64,000 bases of DNA from Comamonas testosteroni. Its GTDB lineage: Bacteria; Pseudomonadota; Gammaproteobacteria; Burkholderiales; Burkholderiaceae_C. A program made the translations under genes and the position numbers. Under the pieces are notes generated by a model that was not told where the DNA came from, ran no database searches, and worked only from the letters and a program-made list of their open reading frames with translations. Below are positions 54,263-64,000 of the stretch, one piece after another; positions within the stretch are counted from its first letter, which is position 1, and every line of letters begins with the position of its first letter. The stretch spans positions 3,658,001-3,722,000 of the forward strand of contig NZ_CP043568.1 of the NCBI RefSeq assembly GCF_014076415.1. Reading direction: 5' to 3'.

Positions 54263-55750
54263 TCAAAGCAGAACAATGTCATATTGCTCCTGCGCCATCG
54301 CAGTCTCGGCCTGCAGGGAGATCGGCTTGCCGATGAAGTCGGAAAGGCTGGCCAGATGCTGGCTTTCCTCGTCGAGGAACATCTCCACCACCTTGGGGGA
54401 TGCCACGACGCGGAACTCATGCGGATTGAACTGGCGCGCTTCGCGCAGGATTTCACGCAGGACCTCGTAGCAGATGCTGCGCGCGGTCTTGACGTTGCCC
54501 TTGCCGGAGCAGGCCGCACAGGGCTCGCACAGCATATGGGCCAGCGACTCGCGCGTACGCTTGCGCGTCATCTCCACCAGGCCCAGCTGCGAGAAGCCGC
54601 CAGCCATGGTCTTGACGCGGTCGCGCGCCAGCTGGCGGCGGAATTCGGAGAGCACCTCGCCCTGATGCTCCTCGCGCACCATGTCGATAAAGTCCACGAT
54701 GACGATGCCGCCCAGATTGCGCAGCCGCAACTGCCGCGCAATGGCGTGCGCTGCTTCCAGGTTGGTCTTGAAGATGGTGTCGTCAAAATTGCGCGCACCG
54801 ACATAGCCGCCCGTGTTCACATCGATGGTGGTCAGGGCCTCGGTCTGATCGACGATCAGATAGCCACCCGACTTCAGATCCACACGCCGCCCCAGTGCAC
54901 GCGCGATTTCCTCGTCGATGTTGTAGAGGTCGAAAATCGGCCGCTCGCCCTTGTACAGCGCCAGCTTGGGTACTGCCGCCGGCATGTATTCCTGGCCAAA
55001 GCTCTTGAGCAGCGCAAACTGCTCGCGCGAATCGATGCGAATGCTCTGGGTGTTCTCGCCGACCAGGTCCCGCAGCACTCGCTGCAGCAGGTTCAGGTCC
55101 TGATGCAGCACCGACATGACGGGCAGCTTCTGCGCCGCATCCTTGATGCGCGCCCAGGTCTTGCGCAGATAACGGATGTCATCGGCCAGCTCGGCATCGC
55201 TGGATTCCTCGCCATTGGTGCGCAGAATGAAGCCGCCGCCCCCGCCACCGTCCTTGGTGCCGACCAGCTCCTGCAGACGGGCCCGCAAGGCGTCGCGCTC
55301 GTTCTGGGGAATTTTCTGGGAGATGCCGATATGGTCGTCCTGCGGCAGAAACACCAGCAGACGCCCCGCAATGCTGATCTGTGTCGACAGGCGCGCACCC
55401 TTGGTACCTATGGGGTCCTTGATGACCTGCACCATGATGGACTGCCCCTCGAACACCTGCTTTTCGATGGGTGTCATCGGCTGGTCCTTGCGCGCAAACA
55501 TCGGGGCTTCGCCGTTTTCCTGACGCTGCCAGACATCGGCCACATGCAAAAAGGCCGCACGCTCGAGGCCGATATCGATGAAGGCGGACTGCATGCCGGG
55601 CAGCACGCGCGAGACCTTGCCCAGATAGATGTTGCCGACGAGCCCCCGCTCCAGCGGGCGCTCCATGTGCAGCTCCTGCACGGCACCATTCTCGACAATC
55701 GCCACCCGCGTTTCCTGCGGCGACCAGTTGATCAGAATATCTTGCTGCAT
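54263..55750 (-). CDS. rng: Ribonuclease G
   Basis: 495 aa. MQQDILINWSPQETRVAIVENG starts the protein; S1 domain (GLVGNIYLGKVSRVLPGMQSAFIDIG), catalytic region DQTEALTTIDVNTGGYVG and DFIDM, and zinc-link CEPCAACSGKG are intact. No C-terminal degradosome scaffold, so RNase G rather than RNase E. Endonuclease for 16S rRNA 5' maturation and mRNA decay. Last gene of the purD-to-rng block. Confidence 0.95.
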   Translation of the reverse strand: MQQDILINWSPQETRVAIVENGAVQELHMERPLERGLVGNIYLGKVSRVLPGMQSAFIDIGLERAAFLHVADVWQRQENGEAPMFARKDQPMTPIEKQVFEGQSIMVQVIKDPIGTKGARLSTQISIAGRLLVFLPQDDHIGISQKIPQNERDALRARLQELVGTKDGGGGGGFILRTNGEESSDAELADDIRYLRKTWARIKDAAQKLPVMSVLHQDLNLLQRVLRDLVGENTQSIRIDSREQFALLKSFGQEYMPAAVPKLALYKGERPIFDLYNIDEEIARALGRRVDLKSGGYLIVDQTEALTTIDVNTGGYVGARNFDDTIFKTNLEAAHAIARQLRLRNLGGIVIVDFIDMVREEHQGEVLSEFRRQLARDRVKTMAGGFSQLGLVEMTRKRTRESLAHMLCEPCAACSGKGNVKTARSICYEVLREILREARQFNPHEFRVVASPKVVEMFLDEESQHLASLSDFIGKPISLQAETAMAQEQYDIVLL

Positions 55751-55890
55751 TGACTGTCGTTCTTTCTTTATATGTCCTGGCTTTTGCTGCGCCCAGTGTG
55801 CGACGCACGCATGGCTGGCGCAAGACAGCTGCCATGCAGAACTTCCCTCGGGGGAAGCCTCAAGAACAGAGTGTCGATTGCGCCAAAGGT

Positions 55891-56505
55891 TCAGAGCGGC
55901 CAGCCCAGCTGGCGCAAAAGCTCGGCAGTTTCGTAAACGGGCAGGCCCATGATGGACGAATAGCTGCCACGGATCTCTGCAATATGTGCGGCCGCCCTGC
56001 CCTGTATGCCATAGGCACCGGCCTTGCCCATGGGCTCGCCCGTGAGCACATAGGCATCGATCTGGGCCTCGGTCATGGGCGCAAAGCGCACGGTCGATAC
56101 CGACAGGGCCTGCAGACGCATGGCACCGCTTTGCAGCGCCACGGCCGTCAGCACCTCATGTTCGGCCCCGGAGAGCAGACGCAGGATGCGTCGCGCATCT
56201 TCGGCATCGGCGGGCTTTCCGAGAATCTGCTTGCCCAGTGCCACGGTGGTGTCGGAGCACAGAATGGGCGCTGCCGGCAGACCGCGCCGCGCATGGCGAG
56301 CCACGGCTGCATCGAGCTTGCCGGCCGTCACGCGCTGCACATAGTCATGGGGGTCTTCCCCGGCCAGCTCGGCCTCTATGGCCTCGGCATCCTCGGCGAT
56401 ATCACCGGCTGCATTGGGCAGCAGCAATTCATGCGCCACGCCCAGCTGCTCGAGCAGCTGACGACGGCGGGGACTTTGGGATGCAAGATAGAGAAATGGC
56501 GCCAT
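55891..56505 (-). CDS. maf: Maf-family nucleotide pyrophosphatase
   Basis: 204 aa. [35 protein letters not shown] and [27 protein letters not shown] are the Maf signatures. Hydrolyses non-canonical or modified nucleotides (dTTP/UTP type). Upstream of rng by about 140 bases. Confidence 0.94.
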   Translation of the reverse strand: MAPFLYLASQSPRRRQLLEQLGVAHELLLPNAAGDIAEDAEAIEAELAGEDPHDYVQRVTAGKLDAAVARHARRGLPAAPILCSDTTVALGKQILGKPADAEDARRILRLLSGAEHEVLTAVALQSGAMRLQALSVSTVRFAPMTEAQIDAYVLTGEPMGKAGAYGIQGRAAAHIAEIRGSYSSIMGLPVYETAELLRQLGWPL

Positions 56506-56515
56506 GATTTTGATT

Positions 56516-56570
56516 AAAAATGGCCTCTAGCGCCCATATATAAAGCGCAAAAGGCTATCAAAATCATAGT
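56516..56570. repeat. Dispersed repeat, copy 6
   Basis: TGGCCTCTAGCGCCCATATATAAAGCGCAAAAGGCTATCAAAATCA-type element between maf and rlmH, imperfect palindrome with the AAGCGC...GCTATCAAAA core. Confidence 0.65.
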
Positions 56571-56615
56571 ATCACGCACTGCGCGAAATTGCACGCAGAG
56601 TCCGGTCACAAGCGC

Positions 56616-57083
56616 TTATTCGCGGTGGTAGGGGTGACCGGCATTGACCGACCAGGCGCGGTAGAGCTGCTCGATCAGCAACACGCGCACCATGGCATGC
56701 GGCAGGGTCAGGTCGGAGAGACGGATGCGCTCGTGTGCCGAGGCCTTGAACTCGGGGTCCAGCCCGTCGGGGCCTCCGATGACCAGAGCCACATCATCGC
56801 TCTCGAGCTGCCAGCCCTTGAGACGCTGGGCCAGCGCCTTGGTGGTCAGATTGGTGCCGCGCTCGTCGAGCACCACGATGCGGGTGCCTCTGGGGATGGC
56901 GGCTTCGATACGCTTGCGCTCTGCCGCATACAGGGTCTCCAGCGTCTTGGAGCCGCGCGGCTCGGTCTTGACGGCCTTGAGTTCGACCTTGAGTTCGGGC
57001 GGAAAGCGCTTGGCGTAATCGTCGTAGGCCGTCTGCGCCCAGTCGGGCACATGCAGGCCTACAGCCACGATGGTCAGCTTCAT
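56616..57083 (-). CDS. rlmH: 23S rRNA pseudouridine-1915 N3-methyltransferase
   Basis: 155 aa SPOUT methyltransferase: [40 protein letters not shown] and the C-terminal [25 protein letters not shown]. Stop of rsfS abuts its start. Same length as E. coli RlmH. Confidence 0.95.
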   Translation of the reverse strand: MKLTIVAVGLHVPDWAQTAYDDYAKRFPPELKVELKAVKTEPRGSKTLETLYAAERKRIEAAIPRGTRIVVLDERGTNLTTKALAQRLKGWQLESDDVALVIGGPDGLDPEFKASAHERIRLSDLTLPHAMVRVLLIEQLYRAWSVNAGHPYHRE

Positions 57084-57761
57084 TTAGGCCTTGGCGCGGG
57101 GAGCACGCTTGGCTGCGGGTTTGACCGCAACCGGCTTGGCAGTACGGGGCGTGCTGGGCTTGACGACCACGGTCTTGACCGTCTTGGCGGCGGCGGACTT
57201 GGCAGCAGGCTTCTTGGCTACAGGCTTGGCACTGGCAGCCGTCTTGGTGGCGGGCTTCTTGGCCGCAGCCTTCTTGGCGGCAGGCTTTTTCGCGACCACG
57301 GTGTTTTCCGCAGCAGCCTTTTCCACCGCCAGCTTGGCAGCCAGCTTCTTGGCGGCCACTTCGGCGGGCTTGGGCTTGGCGGCACCGATCTTCATGCGCA
57401 CCGGTGTCTCGCCCCAGATTTCTTCCAGGCGGTAGTACTGGCGGATGGCCGGCTGCATGATGTGGCAGACCACCGAGCCGCAGTCCACGATGATCCATTC
57501 GCCGTTTTGCTCACCTTCCTGACGGGGCACGGGAAACCCTGCTTCCTTGACGGCTTCGCGCACGCTGGAGGCAAGTGCCTTGGTCTGGCGGTTGGAAGTA
57601 CCCGAGGCCACGATCACGCGCTCGAACAGCGGGGACAGTGCTTCGGTGTTGAACACCTGGATGTCGTGGGCCTTGACGTCTTCGAGTCCGTCAACAATGG
57701 CTCGCTGGAGTTTGGTGACGTCGCGCTTGGCTGCGGAATCCGATTTGGTGGAGGTGGTCAT
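57084..57761 (-). CDS. rsfS: Ribosome silencing factor with a long basic tail
   Basis: 225 aa. Residues 1-120 match RsfS (LQRAIVDGLEDVKAHDIQVFNTEALSPLFERVIVASGTSNRQTKALASSV, GEQNGEWIIVDCGSVVCHIMQPAIRQYYRLEEIW), which binds uL14 and blocks subunit joining. Beyond it a tail of about 100 residues is rich in Lys and Ala (AAKKPAAKKAAAKKPATK), like histone H1 or AlgP; normal RsfS stops near residue 115. Followed directly by rlmH. Confidence 0.93.
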   Translation of the reverse strand: MTTSTKSDSAAKRDVTKLQRAIVDGLEDVKAHDIQVFNTEALSPLFERVIVASGTSNRQTKALASSVREAVKEAGFPVPRQEGEQNGEWIIVDCGSVVCHIMQPAIRQYYRLEEIWGETPVRMKIGAAKPKPAEVAAKKLAAKLAVEKAAAENTVVAKKPAAKKAAAKKPATKTAASAKPVAKKPAAKSAAAKTVKTVVVKPSTPRTAKPVAVKPAAKRAPRAKA

Positions 57762-57990
57762 CAGGCGATGGAATCAGTAAATGATGGGATCAATATAGCG
57801 TGTGCTGCGCCACACCCGTATCAGGGTTGGGTTAGCGTCTGCGTACAGGCCCCTAAGACCTGCGCTCTTCACGCCTTGAAAAAGGTTGACGCGCCAGTCG
57901 ATAGCGCGCATCCAGCTATGGAAATTATAGTTTTCTAAAAATTTCCCTGCTGACAGGGCTTTATGCGCTGCCGGCAAGGAAACAGACTGA

Positions 57991-58944
57991 TTACAGCCAG
58001 TCGCGGCGAATCAGGAATTTATCCAGCAAATCACGCTCAGGGGTACCCGGTGCATCCTCGCGCTGATAGCTCCAGTCCGCATGGGGCGGCATGGACAGCA
58101 AAATGGATTCGGTACGGCCGCCCGACTGCAGCCCGAAATGCGTGCCGCGGTCCCAGACCAGGTTGAATTCCACATAGCGGCCACGGCGGTAGCGCTGGAA
58201 ATCCACCTGCTGCGGTGTGTACTCCGCATTCCGGCGGCGCTCCACGATGGGCAGATAGGCCTTCAGAAAGGCATCGCCAACCGAGCGCAGCATGGCAAAG
58301 CTCTGCCGCTGACCCAGTTCGCTGAAATCATCGAAGAAGATGCCGCCAATGCCGCGCTGCTCGTTGCGATGCTTGAGAAAGAAGTACTCGTCGCACCATT
58401 GCTTGAAACGCGGGTAGAGCTGCTCGCCAAATGGCGCCAGCGCATCGTGGCAGACCTGATGGAAATGCACGGCATCTTCTTCAAAGCCGTAGACCGGCGT
58501 CAAATCCATGCCACCACCAAACCAGCAGGTCTTGGGCTGCCCCTCATGCCCGGCCGAGATCATGCGCACATTCATGTGCACCGTGGGCACCAGGGGATTG
58601 CGCGGGTGAAATACCAGCGACACGCCCATGGCCTCAAACGGCGCACCCGCCAGCTCGGGCCGGTGCTGTGTGGCCGAAGGCGGCAGTTGCGGCCCGCGCA
58701 CATGCGAGAAACCGCAGCCTGCGCGCTCGAACACGCGCCCGCCCTCCATGATCCTGGTGACGCCGTTGCCTTGCAGCTTTTCGCCCGGCTCCTTGTGCCA
58801 GGCGTCTGCCAGAAAACGCGCACCACCCTCGCCTTCGATCGCTTCCAGCGCCTCGGTGATGCGGGTCTGCAGACCCACCAGGTACTCACGCACCTCGGCC
58901 GCAGGCAGCTGATCAGCCACAGAAGATGAGGATGTCTGGTTCAT
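57991..58944 (-). CDS. hemF: Oxygen-dependent coproporphyrinogen III oxidase
   Basis: 317 aa. [51 protein letters not shown] and [11 protein letters not shown] are HemF signatures. Converts coproporphyrinogen III to protoporphyrinogen IX in heme synthesis. Its ATG overlaps the purD stop by one base (TGATG). The 229-base gap to rsfS, where related genomes usually carry nadD, shows no gene. Confidence 0.95.
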   Translation of the reverse strand: MNQTSSSSVADQLPAAEVREYLVGLQTRITEALEAIEGEGGARFLADAWHKEPGEKLQGNGVTRIMEGGRVFERAGCGFSHVRGPQLPPSATQHRPELAGAPFEAMGVSLVFHPRNPLVPTVHMNVRMISAGHEGQPKTCWFGGGMDLTPVYGFEEDAVHFHQVCHDALAPFGEQLYPRFKQWCDEYFFLKHRNEQRGIGGIFFDDFSELGQRQSFAMLRSVGDAFLKAYLPIVERRRNAEYTPQQVDFQRYRRGRYVEFNLVWDRGTHFGLQSGGRTESILLSMPPHADWSYQREDAPGTPERDLLDKFLIRRDWL

Positions 58945-60236
58945 CAGTCGGCCTTCTTGACGGCACGGAAGCCAATGTCGCGGCGATACTGGGCTCCATC
59001 GAAATGGATGCCACGTGCCACGTCATACACCTTCTGCTGCGCCTGCTTGACGCTGTCGGCCAGCACGGTCACGCACAGCACGCGACCACCGCTGGTCACT
59101 GGCTGGCCGTCATCGCCCAGCTGGGTACCGGCATGGAAGACCATGGCATCGTCGGCTGCGGCGGGCAGACCGGTGATGGCATCGCCCTTGCGCGGGTCTT
59201 CGGGGTAGCCGGCAGCAGCCATGACTACGCCCAATGCGGTACGGCGGTCCCACTGCAACTCCAGCTGATCCAGCTTGCCTTCGCAGGCTGCCAGCATCAC
59301 GTCCACCAGATCGCTCTTGAGACGCATCATGATGGGCTGGGTTTCCGGATCGCCCATGCGGCAGTTGAATTCCAGCGTCTTGAGATGGCCGACCTTGTCG
59401 ATCATCAGACCTGCGTACAGGAAGCCCGTATAGGGCACGCCGTCTTTTTCCATGCCGCGGATGGTGGGCAGGATGATCTCGCGCATGGCGCGGGCATGCA
59501 CATCGGCCGTCACCACGGGCGCAGGCGAATAAGCGCCCATGCCGCCGGTATTGGGGCCCTGGTCGCCATCCTTGAGGCGCTTGTGATCCTGGCTGGTCGC
59601 CAGCGCCAGCACGCTCTTGCCGTCGCACAGCACGATGAAGCTGGCTTCCTCGCCTTCGAGGAACTCCTCGATCACGACGCGTGCACCGCCTTCGTTGTGC
59701 TGAACACCGTACTTGTTGTCCACCAGCATGAAGTCCACGGCATCATGGGCTTCCTGCAGCGACATGGCCACCACCACTCCCTTGCCGGCAGCCAGGCCGT
59801 CGGCCTTGATGACGATGGGAGCGCCCAGACGATCCACATAGGCGTGGGCCGCGACCGCGTCGGTGAAGGTTTCATATTGCGCCGTGGGGATGCTGTGGCG
59901 CGCCATGAAGTCCTTGGAAAAGGCCTTGGAAGACTCCAGCTGGGCTGCAGTCTTGGTAGGGCCGAAGACCTTGAGTCCGTGAGCACGGAACTCATCGACC
60001 ACACCGGCCGCCAGCGGAGCCTCGGGCCCCACCACGGTCACGGCAATTTTTTCGGCCTGGGCCCATTCGCGCAGAGCCTTCACATCGGTGATGTTGAGGT
60101 TCTCCAGCTTGCCGCCAGCCAGGGCAGTGCCACCGTTACCGGGAGCCACATAGACCTTGGTCGCCTTGGGCGATTCGGCCAACTTCCACGCCAGAGCGTG
60201 CTCACGGCCACCGCCGCCAATCACAAGAATTTTCAT
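58944..60236 (-). CDS. purD: Phosphoribosylamine-glycine ligase
   Basis: 430 aa ATP-grasp enzyme: [63 protein letters not shown] and [12 protein letters not shown]. Second step of purine synthesis. Overlaps yebC upstream by 4 bases and hemF downstream. Confidence 0.96.
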   Translation of the reverse strand: MKILVIGGGGREHALAWKLAESPKATKVYVAPGNGGTALAGGKLENLNITDVKALREWAQAEKIAVTVVGPEAPLAAGVVDEFRAHGLKVFGPTKTAAQLESSKAFSKDFMARHSIPTAQYETFTDAVAAHAYVDRLGAPIVIKADGLAAGKGVVVAMSLQEAHDAVDFMLVDNKYGVQHNEGGARVVIEEFLEGEEASFIVLCDGKSVLALATSQDHKRLKDGDQGPNTGGMGAYSPAPVVTADVHARAMREIILPTIRGMEKDGVPYTGFLYAGLMIDKVGHLKTLEFNCRMGDPETQPIMMRLKSDLVDVMLAACEGKLDQLELQWDRRTALGVVMAAAGYPEDPRKGDAITGLPAAADDAMVFHAGTQLGDDGQPVTSGGRVLCVTVLADSVKQAQQKVYDVARGIHFDGAQYRRDIGFRAVKKAD

Positions 60237-60952
60237 AGTTCTGCGTTGTGGTAGACGTCCTGAACGTCATCCAAGTCTTCAATCATGTCCAGCAGCTTCT
60301 GCATACGAGCTGCATCATCGCCTTCGAGAGCGATTGTATTTTCGGGGCGCATGGTCACCTCGGCCATGTCGGCGGTAAAGCCGGCGGCCTGAAGTGCGTC
60401 ACGCACGGCCTCAAAGTCGCCGGGGGCAGTCAGCACCTCGATGCCACCTTCGTCATCGGTGATCACATCATCGGCACCGGCCTCCAACGCGATCTCCATG
60501 ACTTTTTCTTCGTCCGTGCCGGGGGCGAACATGATCTGACCCACATGCTTGAACTGGAAGGCCACCGAGCCTTCGGTGCCCATATTGCCACCGTACTTGC
60601 TGAATGCATGGCGAACATCGGCCACCGTACGTACGCGATTGTCCGTCATTGTGTCCACAATGATGGCGGCGCCGCCGATGCCATAGCCTTCGTAACGGAT
60701 TTCCTCGTAGGTCACGCCGTCGAGGTTGCCCGTGGCCTTGTCGATATTGCGCTTGATATTGTCGGCCGGCATATTGGCGGCCTTGGCCTTGTCCACCGCC
60801 AGGCGCAGACGCGGGTTGGCACTCAGATCGCCGCCGCCTTGGCGGGCGGCAACCATGATTTCACGAATGATGCGCGTCCAGATGCGGCCACGTTTTTCAT
60901 CCTGGCGACCCTTGCGGTGCTGGATGTTGGCCCATTTGCTGTGTCCTGCCAC
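60233..60952 (-). CDS. YebC/PmpR family protein
   Basis: 239 aa. [22 protein letters not shown] at the start, [24 protein letters not shown] and the C-terminal DDVQDVYHN are diagnostic. Members act as transcription regulators or, as more recently shown, aid translation through proline stretches. First gene of the minus-strand block leading to rng. Confidence 0.95.
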   Translation of the reverse strand: MAGHSKWANIQHRKGRQDEKRGRIWTRIIREIMVAARQGGGDLSANPRLRLAVDKAKAANMPADNIKRNIDKATGNLDGVTYEEIRYEGYGIGGAAIIVDTMTDNRVRTVADVRHAFSKYGGNMGTEGSVAFQFKHVGQIMFAPGTDEEKVMEIALEAGADDVITDDEGGIEVLTAPGDFEAVRDALQAAGFTADMAEVTMRPENTIALEGDDAARMQKLLDMIEDLDDVQDVYHNAEL

Positions 60953-61032
60953 AGGGAATCCTTTGATATTTGATTTAACCTAGCGGGAGCGATTTTACTT
61001 TTGACTGCATGCCCCCCCAGAGGAAACCCGAA

Positions 61033-62568
61033 ATGGCTTCACCCCTTTTGATTGCCCAGCACTCTGCCACAGAATGTGCCCTGCTGCCCGGACTGGCCAA
61101 TCGGCATGGCCTGATCACAGGTGCCACCGGCACCGGCAAGACTGTCACACTGCAGAAACTGGCCGAAAGTTTCTCGCAGATCGGCGTGCCGGTTTTCATG
61201 GCCGACGTCAAAGGAGACCTGAGCGGCATCAGCCAGGCCGGCAAGATCGAAGGCAAGCTGGCGGCCTCGCTCAAGGATCGCGGCCTGGCTCTGCCCCAAC
61301 CCCTGGCCTGCCCAGCCACGCTATGGGATGTGTTCGGCGAGCAGGGCCACCCGGTGCGCGCCACCATCTCGGACATGGGCCCGCTGCTCATCGGCCGCAT
61401 GCTGAATCTGAACGAGACCCAGATGGGCGTGCTCAACCTGGTGTTCAAGATTGCGGACGACAACGGCATGCTGCTGCTGGATCTCAAGGATCTGCGTGCC
61501 ATGCTGAACTTTGTGGGCGACAACGCCAAGCAGTTCACCACCCAGTACGGCAACATCAGCTCGGCCAGCGTGGGAGCCATACAGCGCGGCCTGCTGACCA
61601 TTGAAAGCCAGGGCGGCGACAAGTTCTTTGGCGAGCCCATGCTCGACATCAACGATCTGATGCAGACCGATGCCAACGGCATGGGCGTGATCAACGTGCT
61701 GGCAGCCGACAAGCTGATGAATGCGCCGCGCCTGTACTCGACCTTTTTGCTCTGGCTTCTGTCCGAGCTGTTCGAGCAACTGCCGGAAATCGGCGACCCC
61801 GAGAAGCCCAAGCTGGTGTTTTTCTTTGACGAGGCCCACCTGCTGTTCAACGATGCGCCCAAGGTGCTGATCGAGCGCATCGAGCTGGTCGTGCGCCTGG
61901 TGCGCTCCAAGGGCGTGGGCGTGTACTTCGTCACCCAGAACCCACTGGACGTTCCCGACAGCGTGCTCGGCCAGCTGGGCAACCGCGTGCAGCACGCCCT
62001 GCGCGCCTTCACCCCGCGCGACCAGAAAGCCGTGGCCTCGGCCGCCTCCACCATGCGCCCCAACCCGGGCCTGGACATTGCCGCCGCCATCACCGAGCTG
62101 GCCGTGGGTGAGGCCCTGATCAGCTTCCTCGACGAAAAAGGCCGCCCCAGCGTGACCGAGCGTGTGTTCGTGATTCCGCCCGGCAGCCAGCTCGGCCCCA
62201 TCACGGCCGAACAGCGCAGGGCGCTGATCGCCGGTTCCCTGGTCGCCGGCGTCTATGAGAAAGCCGTGGACCGTGAATCGGCCTTCGAGATATTGCGCGA
62301 CCGCACTGCGAGCGCCACGCCCGCCAAGCCCGGCGATGCCCCTGCCGCTGCCACAGCGGCCGGAACGCCCCCGCCAGGCAGCGCCACGGACTCCATGATG
62401 GACGGACTCAAGGAGCTGCTGTTCGGTCGCACCGGCCCGCGCGGCGGCCAGCACGACGGTCTGGTGCAGACCATGGCCAAATCCACGGTACGCACCGTGG
62501 GCAACAGCCTGGGCAAGGAGATTCTGCGTGGCGTGCTGGGCGGCATTCTGGGCAACAAGAAGCGCTGA
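61033..62568 (+). CDS. HerA/DUF853 (YjgR) ATPase
   Basis: 511 aa from ATG 61033 ([17 protein letters not shown]); the frame begins 8 codons earlier. Walker [15 protein letters not shown], Walker [13 protein letters not shown], and [21 protein letters not shown]-terminal Gly-rich tail [21 protein letters not shown]853 proteins are HerA-like hexameric ATPases with unclear cellular role. Divergent from yebC. Confidence 0.92.
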   Translation: MASPLLIAQHSATECALLPGLANRHGLITGATGTGKTVTLQKLAESFSQIGVPVFMADVKGDLSGISQAGKIEGKLAASLKDRGLALPQPLACPATLWDVFGEQGHPVRATISDMGPLLIGRMLNLNETQMGVLNLVFKIADDNGMLLLDLKDLRAMLNFVGDNAKQFTTQYGNISSASVGAIQRGLLTIESQGGDKFFGEPMLDINDLMQTDANGMGVINVLAADKLMNAPRLYSTFLLWLLSELFEQLPEIGDPEKPKLVFFFDEAHLLFNDAPKVLIERIELVVRLVRSKGVGVYFVTQNPLDVPDSVLGQLGNRVQHALRAFTPRDQKAVASAASTMRPNPGLDIAAAITELAVGEALISFLDEKGRPSVTERVFVIPPGSQLGPITAEQRRALIAGSLVAGVYEKAVDRESAFEILRDRTASATPAKPGDAPAAATAAGTPPPGSATDSMMDGLKELLFGRTGPRGGQHDGLVQTMAKSTVRTVGNSLGKEILRGVLGGILGNKKR

Positions 62569-62593
62569 TTCCAGCCCACTCTCTCGCTCCAAG

Positions 62594-62617
62594 GGCCTGC
62601 TTCCGCAGGCCTTTTTT
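62594..62617 (+). terminator. Terminator after the DUF853 gene
   Basis: GGCCTGC (62594-62600), TTCC, GCAGGCC (62605-62611), TTTTTT. Confidence 0.9.
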
Positions 62618-62639
62618 GTGGCCGCCGCACAGAAAGCGC

Positions 62640-62666
62640 TCAAGGCGGCACGCATTATGTCGATAC
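62640..62666 (+). promoter_or_regulatory. FliA (sigma-28) type promoter before the chemoreceptor gene
   Basis: TCAAGGCG (62640-62647), 11-base spacer, GTCGATAC (62659-62666), close to the consensus TAAAGTTT-N11-GCCGATAA recalled for flagellar late promoters. Located about 160 bases before the receptor start. Confidence 0.55.
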
Positions 62667-62827
62667 ATAATAAATCCGGCTCCTGGTGCCTGCCACCAGT
62701 CTCTTGGACATGTGCTGTTGCCTGCAGGCACAGCCGCCTCTTTCCTCTACGCTAACCACGCTGCCCGGTCTTGCCGCAGACCACCAGTTCGCTCCGGTCG
62801 GGCAGTGCTTTTGCAAATTTTCAGCCA

Positions 62828-64000
62828 ATGCAATTCAATCAATGGCGTGTATCCACCAAGCTGTGGTGCACTTTGGGCGGGCTTCTGGCCATGATGCTGG
62901 CCGTCTCGCTATGGAACCAGCACTCATCCACCCAGGCCCTGCAGGCCGGCATGCAGACCCTGACCGACTATGACAATCGCATCAATCTCGCCCTTCAGTG
63001 GAAAGGTGCCACCGAGACCACGGGCGAGCGCGTGCTCACCAGCAATATGACCTCCGACGAAGCGCTGACCCAGCGCATGGACGAGCGCGTCAGCGAAGGC
63101 GTGGCCGTCAATGGGGCGCTGCAGGCACAGGTCATCAAACTGGCTCAAAGCGATGCCGACAAGGCTGCCCTGCAAAAGATCGCAGCCGTGCGCGCCGAAG
63201 TTCTGGCGCTGAACAAGCAGGCGCGGGAGATCAAGCTGAGCGGCGATATCGAAGCCATGCGCGACTTCATCCGCCTGCAGTATCTGGGCGCCATCGGCCG
63301 TTATGTCGATTCGCTGCAGGACTTTGTGAAGCTGCAGGAGCAGCAGCGCGACGCTGCCAGCCTTCAGCTGCAGCAAGACCAGCAAAAAGCGATCTGGCTG
63401 TCCTGGGTGGTGCAGGCTCTGGTGCTGACCGCCGCTCTGGGCCTGGCGCTGGCCCTCACCCGCTCCATCACCCAGCCTCTGAATGAAGCCGTGGAGCTGA
63501 CCCAGGCCATTGCACAGGGCGATCTCACGGTAACTGCCGGCAACGACCGCCATGACGAGTTCGGCCGCCTGCTGAGCTCCGTCTCGACCATGGCGGCCCA
63601 GCTGCGCAGCCTGGTGGCCGATGTACGCACCAGCGTGCACTCCATCAGCACCGCCTCGGCCGAAATCGCTACCGGCAACCACGACCTGTCTGCACGCACC
63701 GAGCAGACCGCCGCCAATCTAGAGGAAACCGCGGCCAGCATGGAGCAGCTGACCGCCACCGTCGCCCAGGCCTCGGACACCGCCCGCCAGGCCAACCACC
63801 TGGCAGGCAATGCCGCACAGGTGGCTCAGCGCGGCGGCCATGTGGTGCAGTCCGTGGTCAGCAGCATGGGGCGCATCAGCGACAGCGCACACCGCATCTC
63901 CGACATCATCGGCGTGATCGACTCCATCGCCTTCCAGACCAATATCCTGGCCCTGAATGCAGCTGTCGAAGCCGCCCGTGCCGGCGAGCAAGGCCGAGGC
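62828..64000 (+). CDS. Methyl-accepting chemotaxis protein (3' end outside window)
   Basis: ATG 62828 opens a frame of 391 codons to the end of the window without a stop. First membrane helix about residues 12-32 ([18 protein letters not shown]), a helical periplasmic domain of about 150 residues (four-helix bundle type), second membrane helix near 190-212 ([18 protein letters not shown]), HAMP ([23 protein letters not shown]) and the signalling domain up to [32 protein letters not shown]. Tar/Tsr-type receptor signalling to CheA; ligand unknown. A FliA-like promoter precedes it. Confidence 0.92.
   Translation, partial: MQFNQWRVSTKLWCTLGGLLAMMLAVSLWNQHSSTQALQAGMQTLTDYDNRINLALQWKGATETTGERVLTSNMTSDEALTQRMDERVSEGVAVNGALQAQVIKLAQSDADKAALQKIAAVRAEVLALNKQAREIKLSGDIEAMRDFIRLQYLGAIGRYVDSLQDFVKLQEQQRDAASLQLQQDQQKAIWLSWVVQALVLTAALGLALALTRSITQPLNEAVELTQAIAQGDLTVTAGNDRHDEFGRLLSSVSTMAAQLRSLVADVRTSVHSISTASAEIATGNHDLSARTEQTAANLEETAASMEQLTATVAQASDTARQANHLAGNAAQVAQRGGHVVQSVVSSMGRISDSAHRISDIIGVIDSIAFQTNILALNAAVEAARAGEQGRG

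Noticed and set aside
57774-57977. Possible nadD remnant on the minus strand (ends RYIDPIIY)
   Set aside because: The resemblance to the NadD C-terminus is limited to a few residues and the rest of the frame shows no NadD motif.

Overview
The window is high-GC, densely coded proteobacterial DNA. Gene families and gene order point to a betaproteobacterium of the Comamonadaceae, most likely Comamonas or a close relative. The reasons are two Bug-type tripartite tricarboxylate transporter (TTT) binding proteins, a complete soxCDYZAXB cluster, the divergent pepA/lptFG pair, the yebC-purD-hemF-rsfS-rlmH-maf-rng block, and a family of short interspersed palindromes. This placement is inference from families, not from a database search.

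Layout. 1-7.8 kb: a truncated universal stress protein, an exported amidohydrolase with an outer-membrane barrel protein, several small genes (Gln-rich peptide, PRC-barrel protein), and a promoter carrying two tandem LexA-type boxes in front of tiny membrane or secreted peptides (5659-6390). A frameshifted cupin and a DUF333 lipoprotein follow. 8.1-13 kb: three diguanylate cyclases around a DUF1275 membrane protein. 13.7-22.5 kb: housekeeping genes (hydroxyacid dehydrogenase, holC, pepA, lptF, lptG, CbiX-like chelatase, cysB, methionine-type aminotransferase).

22.6-33.5 kb is a sulfur-oxidation island on the minus strand: an MBL hydrolase and a thioredoxin-like protein, then cytochrome c, soxC, D, Y, Z, A, X, B and a YeeE/TsuA-like thiosulfate importer. 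A divergent periplasmic DsrE protein and an ArsR-type regulator with cysteines placed as in persulfide sensors lie beside it. Similar AT-rich sites precede both the sox operon and the dsrE/MBL divergon. Together these genes would import or bind reduced sulfur on SoxYZ, oxidise it in the periplasm, and sense it through persulfide chemistry.

33.7-47.9 kb is catabolic: a NUDIX enzyme, an MBL gene broken by one in-frame stop, a beta-keto acid cleavage enzyme, two Bug proteins, an AraC regulator divergent from a TauD dioxygenase / hydrolase / Bug / porin operon, then Rieske, DsbA-like, quinone reductase and long acyl-CoA dehydrogenase genes. 48-54 kb is a type I restriction-modification locus (hsdR, hsdM, hsdS). 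54-61 kb is a housekeeping block (rng, maf, rlmH, rsfS, hemF, purD, yebC). The end holds a HerA/DUF853 ATPase and the first 391 codons of a chemotaxis receptor preceded by a FliA-like promoter.

The best candidate for something undescribed is the SOS-controlled micro-peptide operon at 5659-6390. No tRNA, rRNA, CRISPR array or insertion sequence was recognised.
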